DNA from: Platynereis dumerilii
Taxonomy: Eukaryota; Annelida; Polychaeta; Phyllodocida; Nereididae
NCBI GenBank assembly: GCA_026936325.1
Contig: JAPTHN010000011.1
Coordinates: 3,415,001 to 3,479,000 of the forward strand
Length of the DNA stretch: 64,000 bases
Reading direction: 5' to 3'
Shown here: positions 62,804 to 64,000 of the stretch, in pieces
Position numbering within the stretch: position 1 is the stretch's first letter
Layout of the letters: every line of letters begins with the position of its first letter
Translations under genes and position numbers: made by a program
The notes under the pieces: generated by a model
Seen by the model: only the letters and a program-made list of their open reading frames with translations
Told to the model about the DNA's origin: nothing
The model's database searches: none

Positions 62804-63690
62804 CATTTGATGCCAAACAAATAACATTTGAAGACAAGTGGATATCTGTTATCAGAGATTTTACTTTTCTATAAATCTTGCAGAAATTGAAGAAGTTTGG
62901 TGACGGTGAGTGATTCAGTCTGTACTCTGTACTGCCCATCTAAGTGTAGTGACTCTAATTTGTTGCTGGCGACCAACAAAAATTGTGTAAATTTGCGATG
63001 AAAGGCACATTGCGGCAGACACCCAGTCTCTATCACTTAGCTTTCATTTCCTCTGGCACAATTACCACAGTGAATGACATTAAACGGCCTTCCTCCCTTC
63101 CCCCTCTCCCTCTCTGGTGAATCGTGTTGATATGCTTGTGGCCAATGTCCTGGAATGCAAGTTGTTCCCCTAAATACATATTTTACAATTGCCTGGACAT
63201 GGTAAAATGTTATATTGCCTGTCAATAAATTCTCTTAGATGACACTTCACAAGGGACCGCAAGATGCCGTTACGCAGAGCATCTGTCTGCGTCTTGTTTT
63301 TTGGGGCTTTCTTTGAGGCCATCTTTGAGGCTGGAGCTCAAGTCAAAGATGCTGGCAGTTATTAAATCAAGGAGATTCTTTGATCTGTCCATGGTCTCTC
63401 ATCTCAAATTCCAACAACCTCTCCCCAAACAACCGCAGAACACAGATAGCCATCTGAAGTTTGGCCGACAAAAATTCAAGTTTCTTGACGAACAGTCGAA
63501 CACAGTGCAACTTTCTTTGTTTGCATTTCCCTTTTGATCTCTCAAGGCAGCCATGGCTGTGTCAATAGTACCAAGTATGTATGCCTCACAGTTGATTTAC
63601 TTAATAATAAGGCTTTCATCTGTCATACCATAAGGTTCGTTCAGACAGAGGCAAGAACTCGGCAATTATTTCCACTTCCTGAAATTGGAC

Positions 63691-64000
63691 AAAGAATGGA
63701 TAACCTGCTCTAGTTCTTTCATGGAGAATCAGAGCCTGACCAAATCTTTTGATCAACTGACCATTGTGAGAATGGGCTGCAATGTTTTATGGCTGATTTC
63801 TTTTATCGATAAATTCTGGCCTTTTGCTCTGGATTTGAGGTCTTGCCGTACTGATTTTCCCCTGCTTGATTCCTCTTTCCCTTTTCTTCTCATTCTCTAC
63901 TTCTCTTTCTCTTCCTCTGTTCTCTCATTTTGTCCTTCCTCTCTATAAAGAATGGATAACCTGCTCTAGTTCTTTCATGGAGAATCAGAGCCTGACCAAA
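63691..64000. repeat. Direct repeat of period 256 at the window edge
   Basis: The last 54 bases (63947-64000) repeat 63691-63744 exactly, with the pyrimidine tract between them cut short at about 63945. This is either a fresh local tandem duplication of part of the C core or an assembly join. Confidence 0.85.

Larger units (their letters stand above)
17529..64000. repeat. Large tandem array of seven alternating-type units
   Basis: Seven direct units occur in the order A A A B A B B, and the array runs off the right edge. All share a C core of about 4 kb, with landmarks such as the CAGACACCCAGTCTCT word, the TTTGAGGCTGGAG word and the TTAGGCATTATCAATAA word. The left half is either A (units 1, 2, 3, 5) or B (units 4, 6, 7), and A and B share almost no sequence. 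Just before the left half, a segment after AAATTGTCCAAATAATT also comes in two forms. One form precedes A (units 1 and 4 tails); the other precedes B (units 3, 5 and 6 tails). No frame is kept open across copies. Unit differences are mainly indels and mobile insertions. Confidence 0.9.
58608..64000. repeat. Array unit 7, type B, incomplete at the window edge
   Basis: The B half runs to about 61830 and the C core continues off the edge. It holds at least five insertions (59744-60601, 61316-61455 with 61456-61812, 62163-62377, 62464-62803). Near 63140-63155 about 740 bases of C core are missing compared with unit 1 (22825-23566), joining TTGTGGCC to the TGGAATGCAAG stretch. Beyond that junction it is nearly identical to unit 1. 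Confidence 0.82.

Overview
The window is animal-like, repeat-rich, AT-rich nuclear DNA with no protein-coding gene that I can support. No open stretch is both long and kept in frame between duplicated copies, and none matches a family I recognise apart from one short, decayed LINE-like fragment. The repeat spectrum suggests a marine invertebrate: a tRNA-headed SINE, Chapaev-, hAT- and Tc1/mariner-like DNA elements, LINE tails made of short tandem repeats, a possible Penelope-like remnant and a solo LTR. I cannot name the species.

Layout. Positions 38-10284 hold two tandem copies of a unit of about 3.4 kb. Each copy was later enlarged by a different DNA transposon: 2185-4221 in the first and 7942-9325 in the second. 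The other copy supplies the empty site in each case. Positions 10285-17528 are single-copy, with microsatellites, one LINE-like tail and two GC-richer stretches (14400-15120 and 16550-17200) that may be regulatory. From 17529 to the right edge lies a tandem array of seven units of about 5.4-8.8 kb.

The array is the main feature. All units share a right half (the C core), but the left half is one of two largely unrelated sequences, A or B, in the order A A A B A B B. The short segment before each left half also comes in two versions, and the version predicts whether A or B follows. The C core carries a long pyrimidine tract followed by a CCAAT/CRE-half-site block that looks promoter- or enhancer-like. 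B carries a perfect palindromic CRE, and A carries a GC-richer conserved module. Identical tracts between distant units point to gene conversion or repeated unequal exchange.

Younger insertions are scattered through the array and can be read exactly by comparing filled and empty units: a Chapaev-like element (17734-19212), two SINEs that share a central domain, LINE tails as short as 28 bp, an inverted-repeat retroelement remnant (40591-41011), a 97-bp hAT-like MITE, an 858-bp solo LTR, a palindromic foldback and a 340-bp MITE with five internal repeats. Five of these sit in the last unit. My best reading is a non-coding landscape (intergenic or a very large intron) in which a regulatory-looking segment was amplified. 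The regulatory role is inference; the repeat architecture is directly visible.
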